NCBI RefSeq assembly: GCF_036568665.1
Contig: NZ_DATCSD010000389.1
Location: forward strand, 1-64,000
DNA: 64,000 nucleotides
Reading direction: 5' to 3'
DNA from: Ohtaekwangia sp036568665
Lineage (GTDB): Bacteria > Bacteroidota > Bacteroidia > Cytophagales > Cyclobacteriaceae
Positions 54,051 through 62,803 of this stretch are shown here, in pieces (position 1 is the stretch's first letter; each line of letters begins with the position of its first letter). The notes beneath the pieces were generated by a model. The model saw nothing but the letters and a program-made list of their open reading frames with translations, was not told the DNA's origin and ran no database searches. The translations under genes and the position numbers were made by a program.

Positions 54051-54638
54051 TCAGATACGGATAGCCGATTCTGCCTCCAGCAATGTAAACGTATCGTAAA
54101 TAATACGCTTGGCCGATTCGATGGAGATCTCCAATGTGTGTGCTATAGCTTCGTAATTTTTCCCTTTTATTAATAGTGATGTTGCTATCGCCTGCTGCTC
54201 GTTGAAAAGGTGGCTGTAAGCCATATATACTTCATGCAGGTCTTCTGCAATAGCAGCACTGATCACCAAACCACCATGAAATATACTTTCCAGGGTTATG
54301 TCGCAATCTTCCAAAAAGGCCTCATGCAAAATATAGCCTCCGGCACTTAGTCGTAATGCTGTAAGCAGATCTCCCGGTTTATTCTGATCGTGAAGGATAA
54401 CGATATTGGTAAAAGGAATTTTACTCTTCAGAATAGTGAACTTCCGGAATGTTTCATAATCATGTAAAGGAACATCTGCAATAAATAATGTTGCCTGATC
54501 ACGCGCTATTCTTGGCAAAGCTTCTGCTATAGAACGATAATAGTTTGCCACTACCCACTCCGTTGTATTCTCGATCGCTTCAATAATGCGTTTTAACAGG
54601 AGTGGGTTACTTTCCAGCACAACAACTCGCTTCTTCAT
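54051..54638 (-). CDS. Degenerate response regulator with LuxR-like HTH
   Basis: A 195-aa protein starting at MKKRVVVLES (54638, with AAAGGA upstream). The N-terminal domain keeps the receiver fold and D55 (FIADVPL), but the acidic pocket is altered (E9 only), the switch Thr/Ser is His (VILHD) and the conserved Lys is His (GGYILHEAF), so phosphorylation is doubtful. The C-terminal HTH reads LIKGKNYEAIAHTLEISIESAKRII. It follows the LpxR-like gene by 43 bp and converges on the sphingolipid operon. Confidence 0.75.
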   Translation of the reverse strand: MKKRVVVLESNPLLLKRIIEAIENTTEWVVANYYRSIAEALPRIARDQATLFIADVPLHDYETFRKFTILKSKIPFTNIVILHDQNKPGDLLTALRLSAGGYILHEAFLEDCDITLESIFHGGLVISAAIAEDLHEVYMAYSHLFNEQQAIATSLLIKGKNYEAIAHTLEISIESAKRIIYDTFTLLEAESAIRI

Positions 54639-54681
54639 GTCGCTGTTTCCTTTTTGTCGGGCTATAGAGATATCGGTGTGA

Positions 54682-55665
54682 TTATAGTCGTACATAGAGC
54701 GATATATTTCCAACGGCTTGTCCTGGAAGAGTCCTGGCAAAAGAAGACAGTATCTTATAGGTGAATGAAGCGCCAATACCCTGGTAGGCAATCACGCCAC
54801 CCATATCCAGACACGTCATGTGATGGTGCGGCTCCAGGCTCGGATCTGAATTTTTCTTTTCCGGATTGCGATCGCCCTTAAATATACCTCCGTGAAATAT
54901 ATTGCCTTCGATCATAGTGTTGTGTGCCATGGCTCCGATGGACGGCTGCACGAATATATAGGCTTTCAGTTTTTCACCTCCCGGCATAGCCGTAAACTGA
55001 TCCATGTAGCCGGTAAAGTAGCCAGGCATTTTCCCTACACGAATAGTAGTATGTGCTGCAATGCCATTCATCATGGTTCCGACAAACATATCACCACCGT
55101 AAATGATTTCGAAGTGGCGTTTCTCGATCAGCGATTTTTCATACTTCAAATTCACATTCAGCAACAAGGCGGAAGATAGCTGGTGATCCCAGCCCATAGG
55201 TTTCGGACTGTTGGTGAGTTTATGTACATACGTCTGCGTCTGTCGGGCAAAAGCATAACGCCCCATAATGCCGGCAATCCATTCGGTTTGGATCAGGTAT
55301 TTCTTTACAGGATTAGACGAGTGTAATGCATGAGATATATAGAGCGATCCAGAATAGCGATAATCGTGTGGATCAGGTTCTGTGGCCGAAAGATTAGAAG
55401 GTGTTATCATCGATTGCATAAATCCCCAGCTATAGGTATTTACACTACTGTCGCCTGCTTTCAGCAACAGGCTGTTCAGGATGGTCTGCGGTTTTTTATG
55501 GCGTTGATAGTATAGATCGAATCGACTTCCATTAGTATAGCCCCTGTCGGAATTGTGCAGGGTAAAAAGATCGTTTTCTTCGTAGAGGCGGAGTAACTTA
55601 GGAGGTTGCGTTTGCGCGAGGACGACTGTAGAGGTCATCATCACAAGTAATATAGCGGCACGCAT
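54682..55665 (-). CDS. Lipid A deacylase, LpxR family
   Basis: A 327-aa outer-membrane barrel with a signal peptide (MRAAILLVMMTSTVVLAQ). The family motif EENDLF...SDRGYTNGSRFD contains N31 and D32 and YTNG (43-46), matching the LpxR active region; later strands and a C-terminal ISLYVRL strand close the barrel. LpxR removes the 3'-acyloxyacyl group of lipid A. The start MRAAILL (55665) is favoured over 55809 because it begins the signal peptide. In an operon with the next regulator. Confidence 0.83.
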   Translation of the reverse strand: MRAAILLVMMTSTVVLAQTQPPKLLRLYEENDLFTLHNSDRGYTNGSRFDLYYQRHKKPQTILNSLLLKAGDSSVNTYSWGFMQSMITPSNLSATEPDPHDYRYSGSLYISHALHSSNPVKKYLIQTEWIAGIMGRYAFARQTQTYVHKLTNSPKPMGWDHQLSSALLLNVNLKYEKSLIEKRHFEIIYGGDMFVGTMMNGIAAHTTIRVGKMPGYFTGYMDQFTAMPGGEKLKAYIFVQPSIGAMAHNTMIEGNIFHGGIFKGDRNPEKKNSDPSLEPHHHMTCLDMGGVIAYQGIGASFTYKILSSFARTLPGQAVGNISLYVRL

Positions 55666-56413
55666 GGATGAGAGATGTAAAGAGTGTAAGCAAATAGTGT
55701 TGGTTAATGATGTATTGTATATATGTGGGGTGCGAATTGAACAGACAGTGTTCAAACCATGGACCAGCCTCCGGCATTGTATATATTGCCGCTGGTCCTG
55801 CAAAATCAAAGGGGCACGTAGTTATACGGTTATAGTCGTCCGGCCTTCCGGCTTATTGTAGCAAGCGTAGTATATTTCTCTTTCATTGATGATAATCTTT
55901 TCGTTTTTTCCTTCAAACACTTTGTTGGAAGTATATGAAGATATCACCGGCTGCAGCGAAATAACCCCTCTGAACACTTCTGCTGCAACCGATATATCTC
56001 TTTCCAACTTCACCTAAGTTTTTGAAAGAACATCTATATAATTTTCATCCTTCGTAAGAAGGAACGGCAACTGATACAAGGCTACCCCTAGACCTATATA
56101 TGTACCAGTGCCGTATCCTAACCACCAAGGTTGAAGAAAAGTGTCAGGCTTCAGATATATTTTTTTAGTTCATCTGAACCGTAACTTTTTCATGAACACA
56201 TTTCAATAAGCTTTTGTGTCTAAAACCTGCGTAGGGGTGCTGTGTGCAGGCTCAAGGCAGTATCCTATAGTATAGTTACTGAGCAAAGAGTAACTATACT
56301 GTTGTATATAGTGTAGTTAAATGCTCTTCATTGTATGTGCAGGGGGCACATGTACTATATTTGGATTATTAGACTTATATCGTATTTTAGTCGATAATAG
56401 TTTCAAAAAAAGA
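55666..56413. other. 748-bp intergenic region between LpxR-like and TetR genes
   Basis: It holds an inverted repeat GGACCAGC...GCTGGTCC with inner GGCA/TGCC (55761-55798), about 100 bp before the LpxR-like gene, and a perfect 12-bp inverted repeat at 56269-56300. A 63-codon minus-strand frame with a GTG start (55822-56013) has protein-like composition near its end but no ribosome binding site; it is left as doubtful. Confidence 0.4.
56269..56300. repeat. Perfect 12-bp inverted repeat
   Basis: Arms AGTATAGTTACT and AGTAACTATACT with an 8-base spacer. It lies about 110 bp past the 3' end of the TetR gene. No T-run follows on either strand, so it looks more like a binding site or an RNA structure than a terminator. 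Confidence 0.6.
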
Positions 56414-57001
56414 TTATTTTTTAAAGCCGTTGGCTAACAACCCGAGAATAATCTCCAGCCTGTCGCCAATTTTCTTTATGCGGTTGTCTTCTATCAGTCC
56501 CATTTCAATGCCCCGGAAAGCATAGAGCATTACATACGCCAGGTCATCCAGGTCGCGCTCATCAATAGGTTTAAATTCCTTATTCGCGATGCCCAGTTGC
56601 AAAATGTTTTTGAGTACCTGTTGTTCTCTCGCCTCAAAGGTCTTCTTGATCTTTTTAATGAGGTTGGGATTATTGGAGATCTCTCCGAAGATGACACTAT
56701 ATAAAGCGGCTTTCTGCATGAGCAGTTTAATGCGATTCACCGTAAAGGTTTTCAATTTCTCTTCAGCAGTGGGCGCCTTTTCAATGGCGGTATCTGTCAG
56801 CCCCAGCACCTCTTCCATGTCTTCTTTCATCACGGCATCAAAAATCTCGTCTTTGCTGGCGTAATAATAATAGAGTGTGCTTTTTCCTTTGCCTGCAGCC
56901 TTGGCAATATCTTCCATGGTGGTCTTCAAAAAGCCATAGCGTTGAAAAAGTGTCCGTGCGGCTTTGAGAACCTCCGCCCGTATCGCTTCATCCTTTGTCA
57001 T
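56414..57001 (-). CDS. TetR family transcriptional regulator
   Basis: A 195-aa regulator starting at MTKDEAIRAEV (57001). The HTH is KAARTLFQRYGFLKTTMEDIAKAAGKGKSTLYYYYASKDE (about 11-50 in this numbering), a textbook TetR N-terminus. The C-terminal helical domain (LMQKAALYSVIFGEI and beyond) binds an unknown ligand. The product ends NGFKK. No efflux gene is adjacent, so the target is elsewhere or is itself. Confidence 0.88.
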   Translation of the reverse strand: MTKDEAIRAEVLKAARTLFQRYGFLKTTMEDIAKAAGKGKSTLYYYYASKDEIFDAVMKEDMEEVLGLTDTAIEKAPTAEEKLKTFTVNRIKLLMQKAALYSVIFGEISNNPNLIKKIKKTFEAREQQVLKNILQLGIANKEFKPIDERDLDDLAYVMLYAFRGIEMGLIEDNRIKKIGDRLEIILGLLANGFKK

Positions 57002-57375
57002 GGTCACAACTGCTGAAATTTTTTCGACTGTTAAAATTTTAGACTCTATCCGTTTTTCAGTCCAAAAATAATCGAAAACTTCTAATTGTATTAAGAATAC
57101 TCTAAATTCTTCCGGCAAAGGTCATAAATTCTACATCATTGTGTAGGGGGCACACGATAAACGGAGAGTAGCGAAAGAAGGGAAAAGAGTTCGGTATGAA
57201 TCTTCGGTATACTCCGAAGTAATATCAGGGTATCTGCTCAACCAGTAAAATCAATTTTTATCCGTTGAAACAACTGCCCTCTGGTAAATATTCAGAAAGT
57301 GCCGGTAAACAGTTAATGGAAAAAGGCCGCCACATTTCCTCATGGGGAACATGGCGGCCGGAGAATCAAATTAAC
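57002..57375. other. Gap between TetR and the metalloprotease gene
   Basis: Upstream part should hold the TetR promoter. Near the right end is the strong minus-strand terminator listed separately. Open frames here (for example 57265-57630 on the plus strand) lack protein-like composition and cross the terminator. Confidence 0.5.
57318..57359 (-). terminator. Strong terminator of the metalloprotease gene
   Basis: Arms GGCCGCCA and TGGCGGCC pair perfectly, with an inner TTTCC/GGGAA stem, and are followed by five T on the minus strand. The gene at 57376 reads into it. Confidence 0.88.
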
Positions 57376-58173
57376 CTAGTATACAGTTGTCAGAGCTGTT
57401 TTATCAGCTGTGGTGAACGGACGGTCTGCTCCGCTGGAACATGCCAACATATAGGAGTTAGCAGATGGACCAGTAGGCGTACCGGATATATGTATTGCTC
57501 CTACACCAGCAGAACCTTCGCTGCCACCGGTGCCGCAGCTATAACGGCGGCTCATATAGTCTGTATGACGCAGACCGATAGCGTGACCGATCTCGTGAGC
57601 GATTACCGTAGTAGCATCAGCACGTTGTGATGAGTTGTTATAGTAATACGTATTGAGCTGGATCGGGCTTGCCGGATCGCCACCACTCGGGAAGCCGGCA
57701 CTGAAGCCCAGTGTTGAACTTACTTCGTAGAACGACAATATCTGAATGTCGGCAGCAGATGCACTGGTTGTTTTCTGGAAATTTAGTGTAAGGCCCAATG
57801 CATTATACCGGCTCAACGCTGTAGTGAACGCAGTTTGCATATAGGTTCCAAAACCGGCATCCATATATACATATATAGTGCGGGGTGTACCTGTCACCAG
57901 GTTAGTGGTGCGGTAATGTTCTTCATCTGCAGAAGCACCGATCGATACAGGTTCTGCCAATGAAGCAATCTGTTCTTTCGAGAGGAGTATATCATACTCT
58001 ACCAGAAATTTACCATCAGGGCGCAGCGATAAACCTTCGCTGGTATCAAACCCTGCTTTTGACAATTGGACGACAACATCATTGGGGACTTCATTTTTTG
58101 CAGATTCTTGTTCCTGACAAGAGAACATGGCGCATAGAATAGCCATGCTGCATGTAGCATACATCTTTCTCAT
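57376..58173 (-). CDS. M57-type zinc metalloprotease (HEIGH peptidase), lipoprotein
   Basis: A 265-aa lipoprotein: lipobox MFSC with C19, then the M57 dual-action HEIGH peptidase domain. The zinc site is HEIGHAIGLRH at 193-203, followed by the Met-turn region near SYMLAC. Family members are secreted or surface peptidases. It is divergent from a T9SS-exported subtilase with a 129-bp shared upstream region, so the two proteases may be co-regulated. Confidence 0.87.
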   Translation of the reverse strand: MRKMYATCSMAILCAMFSCQEQESAKNEVPNDVVVQLSKAGFDTSEGLSLRPDGKFLVEYDILLSKEQIASLAEPVSIGASADEEHYRTTNLVTGTPRTIYVYMDAGFGTYMQTAFTTALSRYNALGLTLNFQKTTSASAADIQILSFYEVSSTLGFSAGFPSGGDPASPIQLNTYYYNNSSQRADATTVIAHEIGHAIGLRHTDYMSRRYSCGTGGSEGSAGVGAIHISGTPTGPSANSYMLACSSGADRPFTTADKTALTTVY

Positions 58174-58302
58174 AGGCTTTAAAATTTAGGTAATGGTTAA
58201 TAATGCGATCAAGTAAGGCATTTAGGTTTTACCGATCAAGTTTTTATAGGTATAAATTGAAATTTATATTTATAGATATATACTTTTGGTAAATATATAC
58301 CT

Positions 58303-61098
58303 ATGAGAACTATTGCCGTTGCTTTGTTTACAGTGTTTTATACTTCTATATATAGTCAATCTATACCCGGATTTATCCGGTATGACACTATAAATCCGGT
58401 ATTGCGGAGTAATGGATATTTTACTATGAATGCCTCGCGCGAAGAAGTAAATAGACTGTTGCAATCGGGTGCTATACAATTTGCAAAAGCATTATCGGCA
58501 AATAATTACCTGTGTTTGTCTAATGGAAACGTTGAAAGCAATAATCGTTTGCAGATAAACTATATGCACAATAACCTGTGGAAGCTGGCGCCAGGCTTTA
58601 TAAATCAGAATGTTGATGCAAATATACTCTCCGTGCGCGTACAAGACGTACAAGCGTTTAAACACTATTTAGATTTGCATGGTATATCCTATACTATAGA
58701 GAATATGCACGCAGCATCGAAGGTAATATATATCCGTTTTTTGCAACCAGATGCAGGTTTGAACGCACTGTTGAATTGTGATGAAGTATCATTTATAGGT
58801 CATGCTAAAAATCAGGCAAGTGAAGAGTCGTCTAACAGTTTTCAGGATATAAGTATAAATGGGGTAAATGTTGTTCATAATATATACCCGGAATTGAACG
58901 GGGAAAATTTTACACTGTCTGTAAAGGAAAACTCAATCGATAATACAGATATAGATTTGAAAGGACGCGTGCAGGAATCAGAGCTGGCTAATGAAACAAC
59001 ATCGCAGCATGCCAACCAAATGGCCACCATTATAGCCGGAGGTGGTAATACGATGCCCAACACAAAAGGTGTAGTCTGGAAGAGTCATGTCGCCTCATCC
59101 AGCTTTGACAATTTGTTGCCTGACGATAACGCTGTGTTGCAGGGACAAGGTATTTCTGTTCAAAATCATTCATATGGTGTTACGATCGAGAATATATATG
59201 GAGCTGAAGCACGTGCCTACGATGTGAGCATGAATGAAGATCCAGCTATACTTCATGTGTTCTCGGCCGGAAATTCGGGAGCGGAGGTAAGTACTACCGG
59301 TATATATGCCGGAATACCCGGATATGCTAATCTGACGGGTAATATGAAGATGGCCAAAAATATACTGGTGGTAGGTGCTACCGGTAAAGATAACACCATC
59401 GATGCGCGTAACTCCGGTGGTCCTGCGTATGACGGACGCATTAAGCCGGAGCTTGTGGCCTACGGACCCGAAGGTACTTCAGATGCTGCTGCGATGGTAT
59501 CGGGCATCAGTGCTCTGATACAGCACGCATATCAAAACACCTATAAGGTTCGTCCACCAGCAGCGCTGGTAAAAGCTATATTAATAGCCTCGGCCGATGA
59601 TATTGGTAAAGAAGGTATCGACTATATATCCGGTTATGGAGCTGTAAATGCAGACAGGGCTGTTCGTCTTGTAAAAGCTCAGACACTTATCAGCGATACC
59701 ATAAAACAAAACAGCGCAAAGCAATTCTCGATTACTGTACCGGCTGACATCCATACTTTGCGTCTGGCCGTTGTCTGGAATGATCCGGCAGCGGAAGCAG
59801 GCGATGCTGCTGCGCTGATAAATGATCTTGACAGTAAAATTACTTTTGGCGGTAAGCAATGGTTGCCGTGGATATTGCATCACTATCCTCATATAGATTC
59901 CCTGGCATTGCCTGCTTCGCGAAAAGAAGATCACTTGAATAATATAGAGTATATAACCATTGACGATCCGCAGGCGGGTATATATACATTGGATATTGCG
60001 GCTCCGACACTCACGAATGCTGCACAGGAAGTTCATATAGCTTATTGGCTTGACACTGCGAATGTTTTTCGCTGGACGTATCCGACTGCGATTGATGCAA
60101 CGGAGGCTGGAAGCGATATATACTTTCGATGGAATACGTCCTATACCGGAACAGCCGCGATCGAAGTAAATATAGACAACACAGGTTTTACAGAGATTGC
60201 CGGCTCGGTAAATCTTGCCGACCGATTTTATACCTGGACTGCCCCCGAAGGATTACACACAGCGACTGCCCGTATAAAGATAGGAGGTATATATTTTACT
60301 TCCGATGAATTTACCATCGCGCCATCCATGCCACTGAAAGTAGGTTTTAATTGTACTGATAACGTAATGTTGAATTGGAATGCGATTCCCAATGCAGAGC
60401 AATATCAACTATGGAAGTTAGGCGAGCAATACCTGGAGCCGGTTACACTTACTACCGACACAGCCTATATTTTTGAAAAACAGCTGACCCCTTCGCTATA
60501 CTATGCCGTGGCCCCGGTAATACAAGGTAAAACGGCTTTGCACGGATTAACCTATCGATACGATGAACAAGGTGTAAATTGTTATTACAGCACGTTCTCG
60601 GCTTTACTTACCGAGGCAAATGTATCGCAGCTTTCATTGGAGTTGAGCACAACCTATAATATAGCGAATGTAACATTTCAGAAGGAACAGGATGGAGTAT
60701 ATATGGCATTGAATGAAGTTTCTGCGATCAATGGCACTGTATATGAATATACCGATGCAACATTACAACGTGGCACCAATCATTATCGAGTACAAATACA
60801 ATTGAATGATGGCACCAGTATTTATACCGAAGTAGCGGAGATATACTATAGCGATGATCAGACCTTTACGGTATATCCCAACCCGGTAGATGCTTTAAAA
60901 CAGGAAGTAGTGCTGCTCACGGATGGCGATGATCTGGCGATCGAATTTTATGATGCCAACGGCAAGGTATCGAAGCGGGAAATAGTGTACGGATCGTTCT
61001 TCCGGTTTCCGGTTACTGACCTCCGGCAGGGATTATACTTTTATCGAATCTTTCGTCATGCCAAGCCCGTAGCGTCCGGCCGGTTGGTGGTGAAGTAA
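58303..61098 (+). CDS. S8 family subtilase with T9SS sorting domain
   Basis: A 931-aa secreted serine protease. The signal peptide ends after SIYSQ. The Asp region is KENSIDNTDIDLKGR (D213 or D216), catalytic His is H236 in SQHANQMATI, and the nucleophile is S393 in EGTSDAAAMVSG. Two fibronectin- or PKD-like beta domains follow, then a T9SS type A domain (YPNPVDAL ... LYFYRIF ... VVK). A candidate -7 element TACTTTTG lies just before the ATG at 58282. Substrate unknown. Confidence 0.88.
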   Translation: MRTIAVALFTVFYTSIYSQSIPGFIRYDTINPVLRSNGYFTMNASREEVNRLLQSGAIQFAKALSANNYLCLSNGNVESNNRLQINYMHNNLWKLAPGFINQNVDANILSVRVQDVQAFKHYLDLHGISYTIENMHAASKVIYIRFLQPDAGLNALLNCDEVSFIGHAKNQASEESSNSFQDISINGVNVVHNIYPELNGENFTLSVKENSIDNTDIDLKGRVQESELANETTSQHANQMATIIAGGGNTMPNTKGVVWKSHVASSSFDNLLPDDNAVLQGQGISVQNHSYGVTIENIYGAEARAYDVSMNEDPAILHVFSAGNSGAEVSTTGIYAGIPGYANLTGNMKMAKNILVVGATGKDNTIDARNSGGPAYDGRIKPELVAYGPEGTSDAAAMVSGISALIQHAYQNTYKVRPPAALVKAILIASADDIGKEGIDYISGYGAVNADRAVRLVKAQTLISDTIKQNSAKQFSITVPADIHTLRLAVVWNDPAAEAGDAAALINDLDSKITFGGKQWLPWILHHYPHIDSLALPASRKEDHLNNIEYITIDDPQAGIYTLDIAAPTLTNAAQEVHIAYWLDTANVFRWTYPTAIDATEAGSDIYFRWNTSYTGTAAIEVNIDNTGFTEIAGSVNLADRFYTWTAPEGLHTATARIKIGGIYFTSDEFTIAPSMPLKVGFNCTDNVMLNWNAIPNAEQYQLWKLGEQYLEPVTLTTDTAYIFEKQLTPSLYYAVAPVIQGKTALHGLTYRYDEQGVNCYYSTFSALLTEANVSQLSLELSTTYNIANVTFQKEQDGVYMALNEVSAINGTVYEYTDATLQRGTNHYRVQIQLNDGTSIYTEVAEIYYSDDQTFTVYPNPVDALKQEVVLLTDGDDLAIEFYDANGKVSKREIVYGSFFRFPVTDLRQGLYFYRIFRHAKPVASGRLVVK

Positions 61099-61174
61099 AG
61101 CATCACGGTTATTTTAGCAGGTATGTGTTTCGCTGCAGATCCCTCTTTATATTTGATGAAGATAATGGCAGCGT

Positions 61175-61906
61175 ATGGAAATTGAATTGAACGACTCCGA
61201 GCATACCAAGAGTTCCTGGACTAACCGATTCGAAAAGTATCTTCCGGAACTGGTGTATGGATCGATTGATGGTATTGTTACCACTTTTGCTGTTGTAGCC
61301 GGAGCAGCCGGAGCAAACCTGAACATCAATATTATACTCATCCTCGGCATGGCTAATCTTATTGCAGACGGACTCTCTATGTCGATAGGGAGTTATCTCT
61401 CCAACAAATCCGAACAGGATAATTATCAGAAGCATCTTCGTATAGAAGCCTGGGAGATTGAAAACATGCCCGATGTAGAACGACAGGAAGTAGAACTCAT
61501 CTATAGGAACAAAGGCTTTGAAGGCAAAGAACTGGAAATGGTTGTGAACCGCATTACTTCCAACAAGCAAGTATGGCTGGATACGATGATGAAAGATGAG
61601 CTGGGATTATCCGAACATAAAAAATCTCCCTTGAAGTCCGGGCTCTCTACATTGTCAGCATTTATTATAGCAGGAGCTATACCGCTTGTTGCTTATTTCA
61701 TTACCTATAGCGGTGGTGCAGGCATGAGTCCGTTCCTGGTATCATCGATCGTAACGTTACTCACCTTTATTTTTATAGGCTATATCAAAACCTATGTAAC
61801 ACAAGCGAGCCTTCTTCGCAGTATCACGGAAACATTAGTACTGGGAACAGCTGCTGCCATGGCTGCTTACCTGCTGGGCGATTACCTCGAGAAACTACTC
61901 ACATAA
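61175..61906 (+). CDS. VIT1/CCC1 family metal transporter
   Basis: A 243-aa membrane protein with about five hydrophobic segments. VIT signature: YLPELVYGSIDGIVTTFAVVAG for the first helix, LIADGLSMSIGSYLS for the second, a cytoplasmic three-helix region rich in Glu, Met and His, then three C-terminal helices. Family members move Fe2+ or Mn2+ out of the cytoplasm. Confidence 0.9.
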   Translation: MEIELNDSEHTKSSWTNRFEKYLPELVYGSIDGIVTTFAVVAGAAGANLNINIILILGMANLIADGLSMSIGSYLSNKSEQDNYQKHLRIEAWEIENMPDVERQEVELIYRNKGFEGKELEMVVNRITSNKQVWLDTMMKDELGLSEHKKSPLKSGLSTLSAFIIAGAIPLVAYFITYSGGAGMSPFLVSSIVTLLTFIFIGYIKTYVTQASLLRSITETLVLGTAAAMAAYLLGDYLEKLLT

Positions 61907-62017
61907 TAAATGTGTACACGTGCTTTGCAATGCATGTTGAAGCACGCAAATAAACTGTCGGTATAGCTACGTTGCGCTCATGGGAAAGCGCTAACTTTCT
62001 TGTGAGTTCAACGCTGC

Positions 62018-62686
62018 ATGGTACGGGAAGATATTGCTTTATATGACCGTGTACATGCGGGCCATCTGCTCGCCCGCAAACTGGTAATGCATCAGCATTC
62101 GCAAAGCATGATCGTGGCACTGGCGCATGGGGGTGCCGTTGTAGGTTTTGAGATAGCACAAGCCCTGGCACTTTCTTTTGATGTACTGCCTTGTCGCAAG
62201 ATTAAACATCCCGGTAACAGTTCACAGATTATTGGTTCCGTCAGTATAGAAGATGTATTGATCTATGAAGACATCCTTCACATTCCACAAGACTATATAT
62301 ACCATCAGATTATGCTGGCGCGCATTGGCATCGAACGGGAGTATAATTTTTACTATGCCAATCAACCGCGTCCGTCTTTTACAGGAAAGACCGTCATTGT
62401 TGTAGACGATGTGCTGGAAGAGAGTGCAGCTGTGCTGGCATGTGTACGCAGCATTCGTAAACATAAACCTGCACAACTGGTAGTGGCCGTTCCGCTTGTA
62501 AAACCGGAAGTGCTCGAACACCTGACGAAAGAAGCAGACGACATAGTATTTCTTCGCTGTGAGGCCGGTGCCGATTCGCTTCGCACACTCTATACCGAGC
62601 TGCCGACCATTAAAGAGGATGAGGTAAGGGCCCTTCTGGTTAGGGCAAAGACTCCGCAGACCAAAAGCCTATACTCTTTATTATAG
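62018..62686 (+). CDS. Phosphoribosyltransferase-like protein with altered PRPP loop
   Basis: A 222-aa protein. The N-terminal part VREDIALYDRVHAGHLLARK and VALAHGGAVVGFEIAQAL follow the type I phosphoribosyltransferase fold, and the core strand is VIVVDDVLEESAAVLACV. In active relatives this loop reads VDDxxATGAT; here TG is replaced by ES, so binding of PRPP may be lost. The downstream promoter and the GH92 gene are separate. Confidence 0.75.
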   Translation: MVREDIALYDRVHAGHLLARKLVMHQHSQSMIVALAHGGAVVGFEIAQALALSFDVLPCRKIKHPGNSSQIIGSVSIEDVLIYEDILHIPQDYIYHQIMLARIGIEREYNFYYANQPRPSFTGKTVIVVDDVLEESAAVLACVRSIRKHKPAQLVVAVPLVKPEVLEHLTKEADDIVFLRCEAGADSLRTLYTELPTIKEDEVRALLVRAKTPQTKSLYSLL

Positions 62687-62803
62687 GCACACGGAAAAAC
62701 GCACGGCAGTCTGTGTGAATAAAATATAGCCGGTAACATAGGTTCTTGCTCCGTGGGTCAGAGAAGTTGATGGGATTTACATTCCCGTTTAATATTTTCG
62801 TGT

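Noticed and set aside
55822..56013. A 63-codon minus-strand frame starting at GTG
   Set aside because: No ribosome binding site and no recognisable relative; kept only as a doubtful note in the region entry.
57265..57630. A 121-codon plus-strand frame near the metalloprotease
   Set aside because: It crosses the strong minus-strand terminator and overlaps the antisense of the protease gene.
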